DNA of 34,843 nucleotides from JBKJVQ01 sp046717125 (GTDB lineage: Bacteria; Pseudomonadota; Alphaproteobacteria; Rhizobiales; Methyloligellaceae): the NCBI GenBank assembly GCA_046717125.1, contig JBKJVQ010000059.1, forward strand, positions 1 to 34,843. Direction: 5' to 3'. Position 1 is the stretch's first letter, and each line of letters opens with the position of its first letter. The notes under the pieces were generated by a model, which searched no databases, had not been told where the DNA came from, and saw nothing but the letters and a program-made list of their open reading frames with translations. Both the position numbers and the translations under genes were made by a program. Shown piece after piece: positions 1-8,677 of this stretch.

Positions 1-1877
1 GCCGTACGCTGCAGATTCTCGGTCGTCGCACGAAGAACAATCCGGTGCTGGTCGGACTTCCCGGGGTTGGCAAGACCGCAATCGTCGAGGGACTCGCACT
101 CAAGATCGCGCTCGGTGACGTACCCGACAGCATGCGGTCGCGGCGCATCCTCGCACTCGATCTCGCGATGCTGCTCGGCGGCACGCGCTATCGCGGTGAC
201 TTCGAGGAGCGACTCAAGCAGGTGATCAAGGAGATCGAGGCCTATCCCGGCGCGATCATGTTCATCGACGAGATCCACACGGTGATCGGCGCCGGTGCTA
301 CTTCGGGCGGCGCGATGGATGCATCCAACCTGCTGAAGCCCGCGCTTCAGTCGGGCGGCCTGCGCTGCATGGGCTCGACGACGTACAAAGAGTACCGCCA
401 GCACTTCGAGAAGGATCGTGCGCTCGTGCGCCGGTTCCAGAAGATCGACATCAACGAGCCGTCGGTCCCGGATGCGATCGCGATCCTGAAAGGGCTGAAG
501 CCGTATTTCGAGGACTTCCACAAGGTCAAATATACCAACCAGGCAATCAAGTCGGCGGTCGAGCTGGCCGCGAAATACATTCACGACCGCAAACTGCCCG
601 ACAAGGCGATCGATGTCATCGACGAGACCGGCGCCTCGCAAATGCTGGTTCCCCCGCGCCTGCGTCGCAAGCAGATCGGTGTGAAGGAGATCGAGACGAC
701 CGTCGCCACGATGGCGCGCATTCCGCCCAAGACCGTGTCGAAGTCGGATACGGAAGCGCTGAAGAATATCGACGAGGATCTGAAGCGCGTCGTGTACGGA
801 CAGTCGGTCGCGATTTCGGCGCTTGCCTCGGCGATCAAGCTTGCGCGCGCGGGCTTACGCGAACCCGAAAAGCCGATCGGCTCGTACCTCTTTTCCGGTC
901 CGACGGGCGTGGGCAAGACCGAGGTTGCGCGTCAGCTGGCGACGTTGCTTGGCGTCGAGATCTTACGCTTCGACATGTCCGAATATATGGAGCGGCACAC
1001 GGTGTCGCGTCTGATTGGCGCACCACCCGGCTATGTCGGCTTCGACCAGGGCGGCCTCCTGACGGACGGCGTCGACCAGCATCCGTTCTGTGTGCTCCTG
1101 CTCGACGAAATCGAGAAGGCGCATCCGGACCTTTTCAATATCCTCCTGCAGGTCATGGACCACGGCAAGCTTACGGATCACAACGGCAAGAAGGTCGATT
1201 TCCGCAACGTCATCCTGATCATGACGACCAATGCCGGCGCGTCGGAAATGGCGAAGCCCGCGATGGGGTTCGGCCGCACAAAACGCGAAGGCGACGACGA
1301 GGAAGCGATCAACCGCATGTTCAGCCCCGAGTTCCGAAACCGGCTGGACGCGGTCATTCCTTTCAACTCGCTGCCGCCGGAAGTCATCGCCCGCGTGGTC
1401 GAGAAGTTCGTGTTTCAGCTTGAAGCCCAACTCGGCGACCGGAACATCACGATCGAGCTCACGGAAGAGGCAACGAAATGGCTCTCGGAAAAGGGTTATG
1501 ACGAGAAGTTCGGCGCGCGGCCACTGGCCCGCGTGATCCAGGAGCACATCAAGAAGCCGCTGGCGGAAGAGATCCTGTTCGGCCGGCTGAAGGATGGCGG
1601 CATCGTTCGCGTCATGGTCGACAAGTCGGCGGACGGATTGGCGTTCGAATATCTGAAGCCCGACGCACCGATCAAGCCGAAGGGCGATTTCGAGGACGAG
1701 GACGACGGCGACAATTCGGAGGAGTCGCCCGATCGGGATGCGCCGAAGGCGGCTCGTTCGAAGCCTAAGAGGAAGGCGGCTCCGAACGGCAAGAAGCGTG
1801 ACCCGAAATCTGCACCGAAAAAGCCCAGGCCTGGCGGCGGTATCGTGCCAAAAGTGCCGCTCTCGACCAAGAACTGA
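1..1877 (+). CDS. clpA: ATP-dependent Clp protease ATP-binding subunit ClpA (5' truncated by window edge)
   Basis: AAA+ unfoldase that feeds substrates to ClpP in the cytoplasm. The reading frame is open from base 3, so the N-domain and start lie outside the window; the first in-frame GTG at 45 is internal. The first AAA module has Walker A GLPGVGKT and Walker B IMFIDEIHT. The second has GPTGVGKT, LLLDEIEKAHPD and the pore-type loop GAPPGYVGFD. The MGFG segment before the sensor region sits where E. coli ClpA has its ClpP-binding IGL loop, which supports ClpA over ClpB. The last 70 or so residues form an acidic stretch followed by a Lys/Pro-rich tail ending GGGIVPKVPL. From memory, similar tails occur in rhizobial ClpA, so I do not read it as a fusion. 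A strong hairpin follows. Confidence 0.95.
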   Translation, partial: RTLQILGRRTKNNPVLVGLPGVGKTAIVEGLALKIALGDVPDSMRSRRILALDLAMLLGGTRYRGDFEERLKQVIKEIEAYPGAIMFIDEIHTVIGAGATSGGAMDASNLLKPALQSGGLRCMGSTTYKEYRQHFEKDRALVRRFQKIDINEPSVPDAIAILKGLKPYFEDFHKVKYTNQAIKSAVELAAKYIHDRKLPDKAIDVIDETGASQMLVPPRLRRKQIGVKEIETTVATMARIPPKTVSKSDTEALKNIDEDLKRVVYGQSVAISALASAIKLARAGLREPEKPIGSYLFSGPTGVGKTEVARQLATLLGVEILRFDMSEYMERHTVSRLIGAPPGYVGFDQGGLLTDGVDQHPFCVLLLDEIEKAHPDLFNILLQVMDHGKLTDHNGKKVDFRNVILIMTTNAGASEMAKPAMGFGRTKREGDDEEAINRMFSPEFRNRLDAVIPFNSLPPEVIARVVEKFVFQLEAQLGDRNITIELTEEATKWLSEKGYDEKFGARPLARVIQEHIKKPLAEEILFGRLKDGGIVRVMVDKSADGLAFEYLKPDAPIKPKGDFEDEDDGDNSEESPDRDAPKAARSKPKRKAAPNGKKRDPKSAPKKPRPGGGIVPKVPLSTKN

Positions 1878-1894
1878 CGTCGGTTAGCAAACGT

Positions 1895-1929
1895 GAAACG
1901 GCCGGACGCGAAGCGCTCCCGGCCGTTTC
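1895..1929 (+). terminator. Hairpin terminator after clpA
   Basis: A perfect 11-bp inverted repeat (GAAACGGCCGG at 1895-1905, CCGGCCGTTTC at 1919-1929) encloses a 13-nt loop 17 bases after the clpA stop. The T-run is only the TTT inside the stem, so it is a less than classical intrinsic terminator, but position and stability fit transcript termination or 3'-end protection. Confidence 0.6.
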
Positions 1930-2011
1930 CGGTAGAGCGATCGGTGCATTAGCTACCGCATCTTGTTTCAGGACGATATGGTCCGGCCGAAACTGCAGGC
2001 CAGACCTCCGC

Positions 2012-2713
2012 ATGATCCTCTCTCACGCGCACAAATTCATCTACATCAAGACGCTCAAGACCGCCTCGACCTCGGTCGAGGCGGCGCTCGTCGAGATTTG
2101 CGAACCGGGCGACATTGTCACACCGACGACTGAGCGGCTGATGCAGACGCGGTCGGGAAGGCAGGCGCAAAACTGGCGTCTTGACCATCCGCTCGTGCCG
2201 AAACGGCCGCTGTGGCGGCGGCTGCTACGCCGCCCCGAGCGCCATTACCATCCGTCCGTCGGCTTCTACGACCACATGCCGGCCTGGCGCGTACGCGCTT
2301 ACGTTGGCGAGGATATCTGGCGCTCTTACTATAAGTTCAGCTTCGACCGGAACCCGTGGGACCGGCAGGTAAGCTGGTATTTTTACAAGTCCAAGGACAA
2401 GCATGATCGGCCGGGCGTCACGTTCGATCGCTTTCTCGAGGACCGGCGGCGTGCCTATGTCGAAAATTTCGATCTGTACTCGGAGCATGACGTTGTGATG
2501 CTCGATTTCGTCGGCAAGTACGAGACGCTGGATCGGGATTTTTCCGAGGCGATGCGGAATATCGGTCTCGAAGAAAAGGTCTCGCTGCCGGTGACGAACA
2601 TTTCCTCGGACAAGGGCGCGCGCGATTATCGCCGCTATTACACGCCGGAGACCCGACAACGCATGGCCGATTGGTACGCGCGCGAGATTGTGCTGCTCGG
2701 TTACGAGTTCTAG
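2012..2713 (+). CDS. Sulfotransferase family protein (Sulfotransfer_2-like)
   Basis: A 233-residue protein. The N-terminus reads MILSHAHKFIYIKTLKTASTS, where KTASTS fits the 5'-phosphosulfate loop of PAPS-dependent sulfotransferases. The later FDRNPWDRQVSWY (around residue 112) fits the 3'-phosphate loop with its conserved Arg and Ser. No signal peptide or membrane segment is visible, so it is probably cytosolic; the acceptor is unknown (glycan, polysaccharide or lipid would all fit the family). The stop codon directly abuts the ATG of the following MgtC/DUF4010 gene, so the two are probably co-transcribed. No good Shine-Dalgarno sequence precedes the start. Family assignment rests on the two motifs and is fairly secure; function is inferred. 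Confidence 0.75.
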   Translation: MILSHAHKFIYIKTLKTASTSVEAALVEICEPGDIVTPTTERLMQTRSGRQAQNWRLDHPLVPKRPLWRRLLRRPERHYHPSVGFYDHMPAWRVRAYVGEDIWRSYYKFSFDRNPWDRQVSWYFYKSKDKHDRPGVTFDRFLEDRRRAYVENFDLYSEHDVVMLDFVGKYETLDRDFSEAMRNIGLEEKVSLPVTNISSDKGARDYRRYYTPETRQRMADWYAREIVLLGYEF

Positions 2714-3997
2714 ATGGACGTTGGGGGACTCGAAATTCTCGGACGCCTAGGCGTCGCTCTCGCGATCGGCCTGCTCATTGGCATGGAGCGGGAGTGGACC
2801 GATCAGGACAACAAGGACATCCGCACGGCGGGCCTTCGGACGTTCGGGCTGATCGGTCTGACCGGGGGCGTCTGGGGGTTATTCGCAGCGCGCGTCGAGG
2901 ATGCCGGTCTCGTCGCGCTTGCAATCGCGTTCGCAGTCTTCTCCGCAGTGTTCGCGGTTTACCGGCTGCGCGAACTGGCCGATGCGGGCAAGTTCGGCGC
3001 GACCCCCACCATCGCCGCGATGTCGACGTTCTCCCTCGGGGCCATGTCGTTGCTCGCGCCTGTGCAGGTCGCGGCGGCGTCTGCGATCGCGGTGACTCTG
3101 CTGCTGGTGGGAAAATCGAGCCTGCATGCCTGGGCAAGGTCGGTGAGCTGGGAAGAGTTTCGCGCGGCTCTGATCCTGCTCGTTATGTCGGTCGTCGTGC
3201 TTCCCCTGCTGCCAAATCGGGACCTCGGACCCTACGAAGCGCTCAACCCGTTCCAGCTTTGGCTTCTCACCGTCGTATTGGCCGGCGTGTCTTTTGCGGG
3301 TTACATCGCGCTAAAAGCGGCGGGCGGCTCGGCGGGTGCGGCAGTATCCGGTCTCGCGGGAGGTCTTGCCTCGTCCACCGCCGCGACGATCAGCCTTGCC
3401 CGGCACGCGCGCGAGAATGAGGACCGGCGCCGGGAACTGGCCGGAGGCGCGGTATTGGCCGGCGTCACCATGATCATGCGGATCGCGCTCTTCGTCGCGG
3501 TCCTGCACGCTTCCCTTCTTTGGTATCTCGCTTTTCCGCTTGGCGCGGCCGCGCTGGTGTTCGCCGGCATCGGGGCATGGCTGGTATGGCGCGGCCGAAC
3601 GGGAAGGGACGACGAAGAGACCCTCGTCCTTCGCAATCCGTTCGAGCTTGGCACCGTCCTGCAGATCGGCGCGTTGCTGGCCGTCATTCTGGTCGCATCG
3701 AAGATCGCGGTGGAAGTCGGGGGCGGGGAGGGAGCGATCGCCATCGCCGCTTTATCTGGACTGGCAAGCGTCGATGCAGCGGCTCTCGCCTTCGCGCGAT
3801 TTGACGAAGCCGGAATATCGCCGCAGCTCGCCGCGCTGGCAATTTGCGTGGCGGCCGCAACGAACACTTTGGCGAAGGCGGCGCTCGGCTGGTGGCGCGG
3901 CGGCCGCTACTTCGGACTGGTCATGACGCTGTCGAGCGTCGCCGCCATCGCCGCGGGCGCGGGTGCGTTTTTCCTCAGCCGCGGCATGACCGGCTGA
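2714..3997 (+). CDS. MgtC/SapB-domain plus DUF4010 membrane protein
   Basis: A 427-residue polytopic inner-membrane protein. The first 140 or so residues carry the MgtC/SapB signature: IGLLIGMEREW, then RTAGLRTFGLIGLTGG. The C-terminal half (about 190-420) has repeated Gly/Ala-rich membrane segments, with GLAGGLASSTAAT and AALSGLASVDAAALA typical of the DUF4010 domain often fused to MgtC-like domains. The biochemical role is not established; MgtC relatives are linked to Mg2+ stress and acid survival. The start codon follows the upstream sulfotransferase stop with no gap, suggesting translational coupling. An mgtE magnesium channel lies 5 kb away but in another transcription unit, so I infer no functional link. 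Confidence 0.85.
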   Translation: MDVGGLEILGRLGVALAIGLLIGMEREWTDQDNKDIRTAGLRTFGLIGLTGGVWGLFAARVEDAGLVALAIAFAVFSAVFAVYRLRELADAGKFGATPTIAAMSTFSLGAMSLLAPVQVAAASAIAVTLLLVGKSSLHAWARSVSWEEFRAALILLVMSVVVLPLLPNRDLGPYEALNPFQLWLLTVVLAGVSFAGYIALKAAGGSAGAAVSGLAGGLASSTAATISLARHARENEDRRRELAGGAVLAGVTMIMRIALFVAVLHASLLWYLAFPLGAAALVFAGIGAWLVWRGRTGRDDEETLVLRNPFELGTVLQIGALLAVILVASKIAVEVGGGEGAIAIAALSGLASVDAAALAFARFDEAGISPQLAALAICVAAATNTLAKAALGWWRGGRYFGLVMTLSSVAAIAAGAGAFFLSRGMTG

Positions 3998-4020
3998 ATT
4001 GCATTCAAGGGTTTGCGCAG

Positions 4021-4065
4021 GATGTCGTCCGAAAACCGCTTCACACTTTTCGGCATCATGCTCTA
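4021..4065. repeat. Dispersed palindromic element, copy 1
   Basis: An imperfect palindrome: a left arm with GATGTCGTCCGAAAA and a right arm with TTTTCGGCATCATGCTCTA. It lies in the spacer between the DUF4010 gene and pccA. The same core recurs at 22652-22700, and the outer arms recur at 11012-11088 and 29694-29767. The left outer arm (GAGCAT in the other copies) is degraded here to GCGCAG. Confidence 0.7.
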
Positions 4066-4184
4066 GCGTGCGTGTTTACCCCGCGCGCCGGAGTGGTTAG
4101 AGCAACGGGCGAAGTCGCGCAGTCGCGCACGCGATCCGGAGAAATCCGCGTCGTTGCGCAGTCAGGGGTGGGGCGCCTCGGTTC

Positions 4185-6203
4185 ATGTTCTCTAAAATCC
4201 TTATCGCCAACCGTGGTGAAATTGCCTGCCGCGTCATCAAGACCGCGCGGCGTATGGGCATCGCGACGGTCGCCGTCTATTCGGAAGCCGATCGCGATGC
4301 GGTGCATGTCGAGATGGCCGACGAAGCCGTCCTGATTGGTCCACCAGCGGCGGCGCAGTCCTATCTCGACATTGGCAAGATCATCGAAGCCGCCCGCCAG
4401 ACTGGCGCCGACGCGGTCCATCCCGGCTATGGCTTCTTGTCGGAAAACGCCGGCTTCGCCCGCGCGCTGGAGGAAGCCGGCATAGCCTTTATCGGTCCGC
4501 CCGTGCCGGCGATCGAGGCCATGGGCGACAAGATCGAATCAAAGAAGTTCGCGGCCAAGGCCAAGGTCTCGACCGTGCCCGGCCATCTCGGCGTCATCGA
4601 AGATGCCGAGCACGCGATCCGGATTTCGGGATCGATTGGCTACCCTGTGATGATCAAGGCGTCTGCAGGCGGCGGCGGCAAAGGCATGCGCATCGCCTGG
4701 TCGCAGGACGATGTGCGCTCAGGCTTCGAGGCTTCGCGCGCGGAAGCCAAGTCCAGCTTCGGTGACGATCGCATCTTCATCGAAAAATTCATTGAAGAGC
4801 CGCGTCACATCGAGATCCAGGTTCTGGGCGACCAGCACGGCAACATCGTGTATCTCGGCGAGCGCGAATGCTCGATCCAGCGGCGCAACCAGAAGGTTCT
4901 CGAAGAAGCGCCGAGCCCATTCGTCGACGAGGCGTTGCGCCGTGAAATGGGCGAACAGGCGGTCGCGCTGGCGCGCGCGGTCGGCTATTTCAGCGCCGGC
5001 ACGGTCGAGTTCATCACCGATGCGCGCCGCAATTTCTACTTCCTCGAGATGAATACGCGGCTGCAGGTCGAGCATCCGGTGACGGAGCTCGCCACGGGTC
5101 TCGATCTCGTCGAGCTGATGATCCGCGTCGGGGCCGGCGAGAAACTCCCGATCAAACAAGAAGACGTGCACCTGAAGGGCTGGGCAATCGAGGCGCGCAT
5201 CTATGCAGAGGATCCCTTGCGCGGCTTCCTGCCGTCGACCGGCCGCCTCGTCCGCTATCGTCCGCCGGCGGAGGGAACGGAAAAGGGGCTCACGACGCGC
5301 AATGATACCGGCGTCGAGGAAGGCGGCGAGATCTCCATCTATTACGATCCGATGATCGCCAAGCTCGTGACGCATGCGCCGACGCGGATCGCGGCGATCG
5401 ACCATATGTCCCGCGCGCTCGATTCCTTCGCGATCGACGGCATTCGCCACAACATTCCGTTTCTCGCCGCGCTGATGCAGCATCCTCGCTGGCGCGAGGG
5501 CAACCTCTCGACGCGCTTCATCGACGATGAATATCCGGACGGATTTTCGCCGCGCGTGGCGGTCGGTGAGGAGCGCGAGACGCTCGTCGCCATCGCCGCC
5601 GTCATCGACCACATGAGCAATATGCGCAGACGCGAGATCAGCGATCAGATGCCGGGCGATCCGGTGCGCTTCTCGGCCATGCGCAGCATCGAATACGCAG
5701 GCGTTCGCGACACGCTGCTCGTCGATTCCGTCGATGCAAACCTGTTCGAGGTCACGCTGCTCGACGACGCTCGCGCGCCGGTCCGGCTGATGCGCCTGAC
5801 ATCGGACTGGTGGTTCGGCGACCCGGTCTGGGAGGGCCGTATCGATGGTGTGCCAACCGCGGTACAGGTTCGGCCCATCCTGAACGGTTACACGCTCGCC
5901 TTCCACGGCATCGAAGGCCATGCGTATGTCTACACGCCGCGTGAGGCACAACTGGCGGACCTTATGCCGGTGAAAGTTCCGCCCGATACATCGAAGCTCC
6001 TGCGGTGTCCGATGCCAGGTCTCGTCGTTGCGATCCATGTCGGCGAGGGCGACGACATTCGCGCGGGAGATCCGCTCTGCATCGTCGAAGCGATGAAAAT
6101 GCAGAACATCCTGCGAGCCGAACGCGATACGAAGGTGGTGAAGCTCAACGCCAAGCCGGGCGACAGTCTCGCCGTCGATGCGGTCATCATGGAATTTGCG
6201 TGA
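4185..6203 (+). CDS. pccA: Propionyl-CoA (acetyl-CoA) carboxylase biotin-carrying alpha subunit
   Basis: A 672-residue protein with biotin carboxylase and biotin carrier domains on one chain. The N-terminus FSKILIANRGEIACRV is the biotin carboxylase start. The ATP-grasp loop GGGGKGMRI lies near residue 164, followed by the EMNTRLQVEHPVTE motif. The C-terminal biotinyl domain has EAMKMQN with the target lysine at residue 638, 34 residues from the end as expected. Length and the region between the carboxylase and biotinyl domains fit PccA, which carboxylates propionyl-CoA to methylmalonyl-CoA in propionate, odd-chain and branched-chain catabolism. A methylcrotonyl-CoA carboxylase alpha subunit is a less likely alternative. 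The carboxyltransferase beta subunit is not in the window. Its stop codon overlaps the acylphosphatase start. Confidence 0.92.
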   Translation: MFSKILIANRGEIACRVIKTARRMGIATVAVYSEADRDAVHVEMADEAVLIGPPAAAQSYLDIGKIIEAARQTGADAVHPGYGFLSENAGFARALEEAGIAFIGPPVPAIEAMGDKIESKKFAAKAKVSTVPGHLGVIEDAEHAIRISGSIGYPVMIKASAGGGGKGMRIAWSQDDVRSGFEASRAEAKSSFGDDRIFIEKFIEEPRHIEIQVLGDQHGNIVYLGERECSIQRRNQKVLEEAPSPFVDEALRREMGEQAVALARAVGYFSAGTVEFITDARRNFYFLEMNTRLQVEHPVTELATGLDLVELMIRVGAGEKLPIKQEDVHLKGWAIEARIYAEDPLRGFLPSTGRLVRYRPPAEGTEKGLTTRNDTGVEEGGEISIYYDPMIAKLVTHAPTRIAAIDHMSRALDSFAIDGIRHNIPFLAALMQHPRWREGNLSTRFIDDEYPDGFSPRVAVGEERETLVAIAAVIDHMSNMRRREISDQMPGDPVRFSAMRSIEYAGVRDTLLVDSVDANLFEVTLLDDARAPVRLMRLTSDWWFGDPVWEGRIDGVPTAVQVRPILNGYTLAFHGIEGHAYVYTPREAQLADLMPVKVPPDTSKLLRCPMPGLVVAIHVGEGDDIRAGDPLCIVEAMKMQNILRAERDTKVVKLNAKPGDSLAVDAVIMEFA

Positions 6204-6496
6204 TCACCGCAGGCAAGCCCCAGCGAACCGCGCATGTACGCATCACCGGCCATGTGCAGGGTGTCTTCTTCCGAGCATGGACCGAACGGAACGCGGTGAG
6301 CCTCGGCCTCGCAGGATGGGTCCGTAACCGACGCGACGGCAGCCTCGAGGCTCTGTTTTCAGGACAGGCCGACGCAGTCTCGGAGATGCTGCGCCGCTGC
6401 CTGGACGGGCCGCCAAACGCAGTCGTCGCAAGGGTCGAGCAGCTCGGTCCTATCGATGAGAAGCCGGCAGGCTTCAAGATTTTGCGGGACGCTTGA
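6200..6496 (+). CDS. acyP: Acylphosphatase
   Basis: A 98-residue protein that hydrolyses acyl phosphates. It has the family signature RITGHVQGVFFRAW, with the phosphate-binding Arg in GVFFR, and GLAGWVRNRRDGSLEA with the catalytic Asn in WVRN. The start is the GTG at 6200, which overlaps the pccA stop in a GTGA tetranucleotide. This gives the usual length; an upstream ATG in the same frame lies deep inside pccA and would add unrelated residues. The overlap implies translational coupling to pccA. The stop lies one base from the stop of convergent lipB. Confidence 0.88.
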   Translation: MITAGKPQRTAHVRITGHVQGVFFRAWTERNAVSLGLAGWVRNRRDGSLEALFSGQADAVSEMLRRCLDGPPNAVVARVEQLGPIDEKPAGFKILRDA

Positions 6497-6497
6497 G

Positions 6498-7169
6498 TTA
6501 CGCCAAGCCCGCGCTTTCGAGCGCTGACTCGAACGTCGAGCGCAACGCCATGTCCACCTCGTCCATGGACGCATCGATCGCGAGGGCGGCGAGGCTCGTG
6601 ACGCCCGCGTCGGCGATTCCGCACGGCACGATGCCGGCGTAGTGCGACAGGTCGGGGGAGACGTTTAGCGCGACGCCGTGAAACGTCACCCAGCGCCGGA
6701 TGCGTACGCCGATCGCCGCGATCTTGGCATCCTGTCCAGCCGACGAGACCCAGACGCCCGTGCGGCCCGCGCGTATCCCACCCGACACGCCGAGCTTGGC
6801 CAGCGCATGGATCATCCAGATCTCCAGCGCATGGACGAACGCGCGCACGTCCTTCCGGCGCCGGGACAGGTCGAGCATCACATAGGCGACGCGCTGGCCC
6901 GGCCCGTGCCAGGTGTAGCGGCCGCCGCGCCCGGACGGGAACACGGGCAGTCGCGCAGGCTCAACCAGCTCTGCGGGGTCGGCGCTCGATCCGGCCGTGT
7001 ACAGGGCAGGGTGCTGAAGCAGCCAGACGCACTCGCCAGCCTCGCCGCGCGCGATGGCGTCGGCGCGCCTTTCCATGAACGCGACCGCATCCGGGTAGGG
7101 CACGAGTTCGCGGCTCGTGCGCCAGGTAATGGCGGCCGTTTCGGGTCTGGCGAGAGCTGCGTTTACCAA
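6498..7169 (-). CDS. lipB: Lipoyl(octanoyl) transferase LipB
   Basis: Transfers octanoyl groups from octanoyl-ACP to lipoyl domains of 2-oxoacid dehydrogenases and the glycine cleavage system, in the cytosol. The 223-residue protein has the signature RGGRYTWHGPGQ (residues 81-92), the conserved lysine K149 in DAKIAAIGVR and the acyl-thioester cysteine C183 in IVPCGI. Length and motif order are normal. It converges on the acylphosphatase gene with one base between the stop codons and diverges from the FliN-like gene. Confidence 0.94.
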   Translation of the reverse strand: MVNAALARPETAAITWRTSRELVPYPDAVAFMERRADAIARGEAGECVWLLQHPALYTAGSSADPAELVEPARLPVFPSGRGGRYTWHGPGQRVAYVMLDLSRRRKDVRAFVHALEIWMIHALAKLGVSGGIRAGRTGVWVSSAGQDAKIAAIGVRIRRWVTFHGVALNVSPDLSHYAGIVPCGIADAGVTSLAALAIDASMDEVDMALRSTFESALESAGLA

Positions 7170-7237
7170 GCGCTAACCATGTTCATGGACTGCTGTGCAT
7201 GTCGCGACACCAGTCGCCAGCAGAACAGGGATGCACT

Positions 7238-7480
7238 GTGAAAACAATCAACTCCGTCCCGATCGAGCTGACCGTTGTGCTCGGTCGCGCGACCCTGCCG
7301 ATCCACCAATTGCTGCGTATGGGCCGCGGCGCGGTGATCGAGCTTGATCGCGGAGAGAACGATGCGGTCCAGATCCTCGCCAACGACCAGCCGATAGCCG
7401 AAGGCGAGGTCGTGGTACAGGGCGAGCGCATCGGCGTAACGGTGACGACGAAGCTGAAAAGGCGGCATATCAGACCTTGA
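7238..7480 (+). CDS. Orphan FliN/SpoA-domain protein
   Basis: A protein of about 80 residues consisting almost only of a SpoA (FliN C-terminal) domain: VPIELTVVLGRATLPIHQLL, GRGAVIELDR, then NDQPIAEGEVVVQGERIGV. FliN forms the flagellar C-ring with FliM; related proteins serve type III secretion. No other flagellar or secretion gene is in the window. The GTG at 7238 is chosen because AGGG lies 7 nt upstream; an in-frame ATG at 7199 has no visible ribosome-binding site and would add 13 residues. It could be the genuine FliN encoded away from the main flagellar cluster or a stand-alone paralogue. Confidence 0.75.
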   Translation: MKTINSVPIELTVVLGRATLPIHQLLRMGRGAVIELDRGENDAVQILANDQPIAEGEVVVQGERIGVTVTTKLKRRHIRP

Positions 7481-7615
7481 AACATGGACGGGGCGGGCAA
7501 ACTTGCGCCTCTGCTGGCGGTCTGTTAATGCACCCCGGCGCGTCGGCTAAGATCGGCGCCGGCCCTCTCTAAAAAGCGGATTCCTGCGGCGGCCTGATGC
7601 CGCTGCGATGGATCG

Positions 7616-7701
7616 GCGGTCGTGGCGGAATTGGTAGACGCGCAGCGTTGAGGGCGCTGTGGGCTTAGCCCGTGGAGGTTCGATTCCTCTCGACCGCACC
7701 A
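7616..7701 (+). tRNA. tRNA-Leu (anticodon GAG)
   Basis: An 86-nt class II tRNA. The acceptor stem pairs GCGGTCG with CGACCGC, then discriminator A and an encoded CCA. The anticodon stem CAGCG/CGCTG closes the loop TTGAGGG, giving anticodon GAG, which reads CTC/CTT. The long variable arm (TGGGCTTAGCCCG) and the T-loop GGTTCGATTCC are present. Confidence 0.95.
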
Positions 7702-7704
7702 TCC

Positions 7705-8635
7705 TTACGGCATGGCCGATTTGATCGGGTCATCCGATCGGACTTCAATTTGCTCGGGCTCCTTCGGTACAAGGTGCACCACGCGATAACCGCGCTTCGC
7801 GAGCGCCTTCAGCAGTATCGGCAACGCCTTCGCTGTCTCCGGCTTCCGGTCGTGCATCAGAATAATGCCCCGCTTGCGCTTCTCGATGCGGCGCAGGGTC
7901 CGGCGGACAATCTCTTTCGCTTTGATTCCCGTCCAGTCGTCGGATGTGATGTCGCAGGACAACACCGCATAGTTCTTTTTTGCGGCGTAGGCGTTCAGCG
8001 CATGAGTCGTTGAGCCCCGGATAGCGAAAGAAGGGTGCGATCTCGCGGCCTGCGGCTGCCCGCACCGCCGCGAAGCCGCGCTCGATTTCGAGGATCGCGC
8101 GTTTGACCTCAAGCCGCGCGAGGTTCGGTGGGTGCGACCAGCTATGGGCTCCGATCGTGTGTCCCCTCGCCGCCGTATCGCGGACAAGGCCGGAATAGAG
8201 TTGCGCCCAACGGCCGATTGGAAAGAAGGTCGCCTTGACGCAATGCGCATCGAGCGCGTCAAGGACGAGCGGCGTATTCACCGGATCTGGCCCATCGTCG
8301 AACGTGAACGCGACTTCCTTGTATTTGAGGGGAACGGTGTCCCTGTATTGGAACCGCCCGAGTAAAGGACCTTTGGTCGGATCGATTTCAACAATGCGAC
8401 CGGAACCAATCCCGTCCGGTGCGAGGCTGCAGCGTTGCGCTGCATGCACGGGTCCTGGCGATAGCAGCAACAATGCACTCGCAATCGCCGCGTATTGCAG
8501 CAGGGTGTGCGGCAGGCAGCCGTAGACTGCGGCGCGGTCCCGAAATTGCACTGGAATGGCCGTGTCTCCCCCCGATAAGGTGCGCGCGACCCGGGCCCCC
8601 CGCGCTGTCCCTTGCGGCTCCGGTCGAGTCTGCAT
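7705..8635 (-). pseudogene. Polysaccharide deacetylase (NodB/CE4), frameshifted
   Basis: The product would be an exported CE4 deacetylase. The 5' part, reading from about 8635, has a hydrophobic signal-like stretch (YAAIASALLLLSPGPVHA), then TFDDGPD, the metal-binding GAHSWSHPPN and FFRYPGLNDS. Immediately after DS the frame runs into unrelated sequence. A frame offset by one base continues with ALNAYAAKKNYAVLSCDITSDDW and the C-terminal IILMHD motif, ending at 7705. Removing one base (position 8002) restores DSALNAY, so this looks like a 1-nt insertion. It is either a real pseudogene or a sequencing error. The exact start is uncertain; a GTG just before the signal-like region is also possible. 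The 3' end lies next to the tRNA-Leu gene. Confidence 0.8.
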
Positions 8636-8677
8636 AATCGGATGGCATATTTCAGGCGCGGCGCCGTGGAGTGATCC

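Noticed and set aside
1670..1877. ClpA acidic and Lys/Pro-rich tail as a foreign fusion
   Set aside because: From memory, comparable tails are usual in rhizobial ClpA proteins.
7616..8635. tRNA-Leu as attachment site of an integrated element
   Set aside because: No integrase, no repeated tRNA 3' end and no foreign composition were seen nearby.
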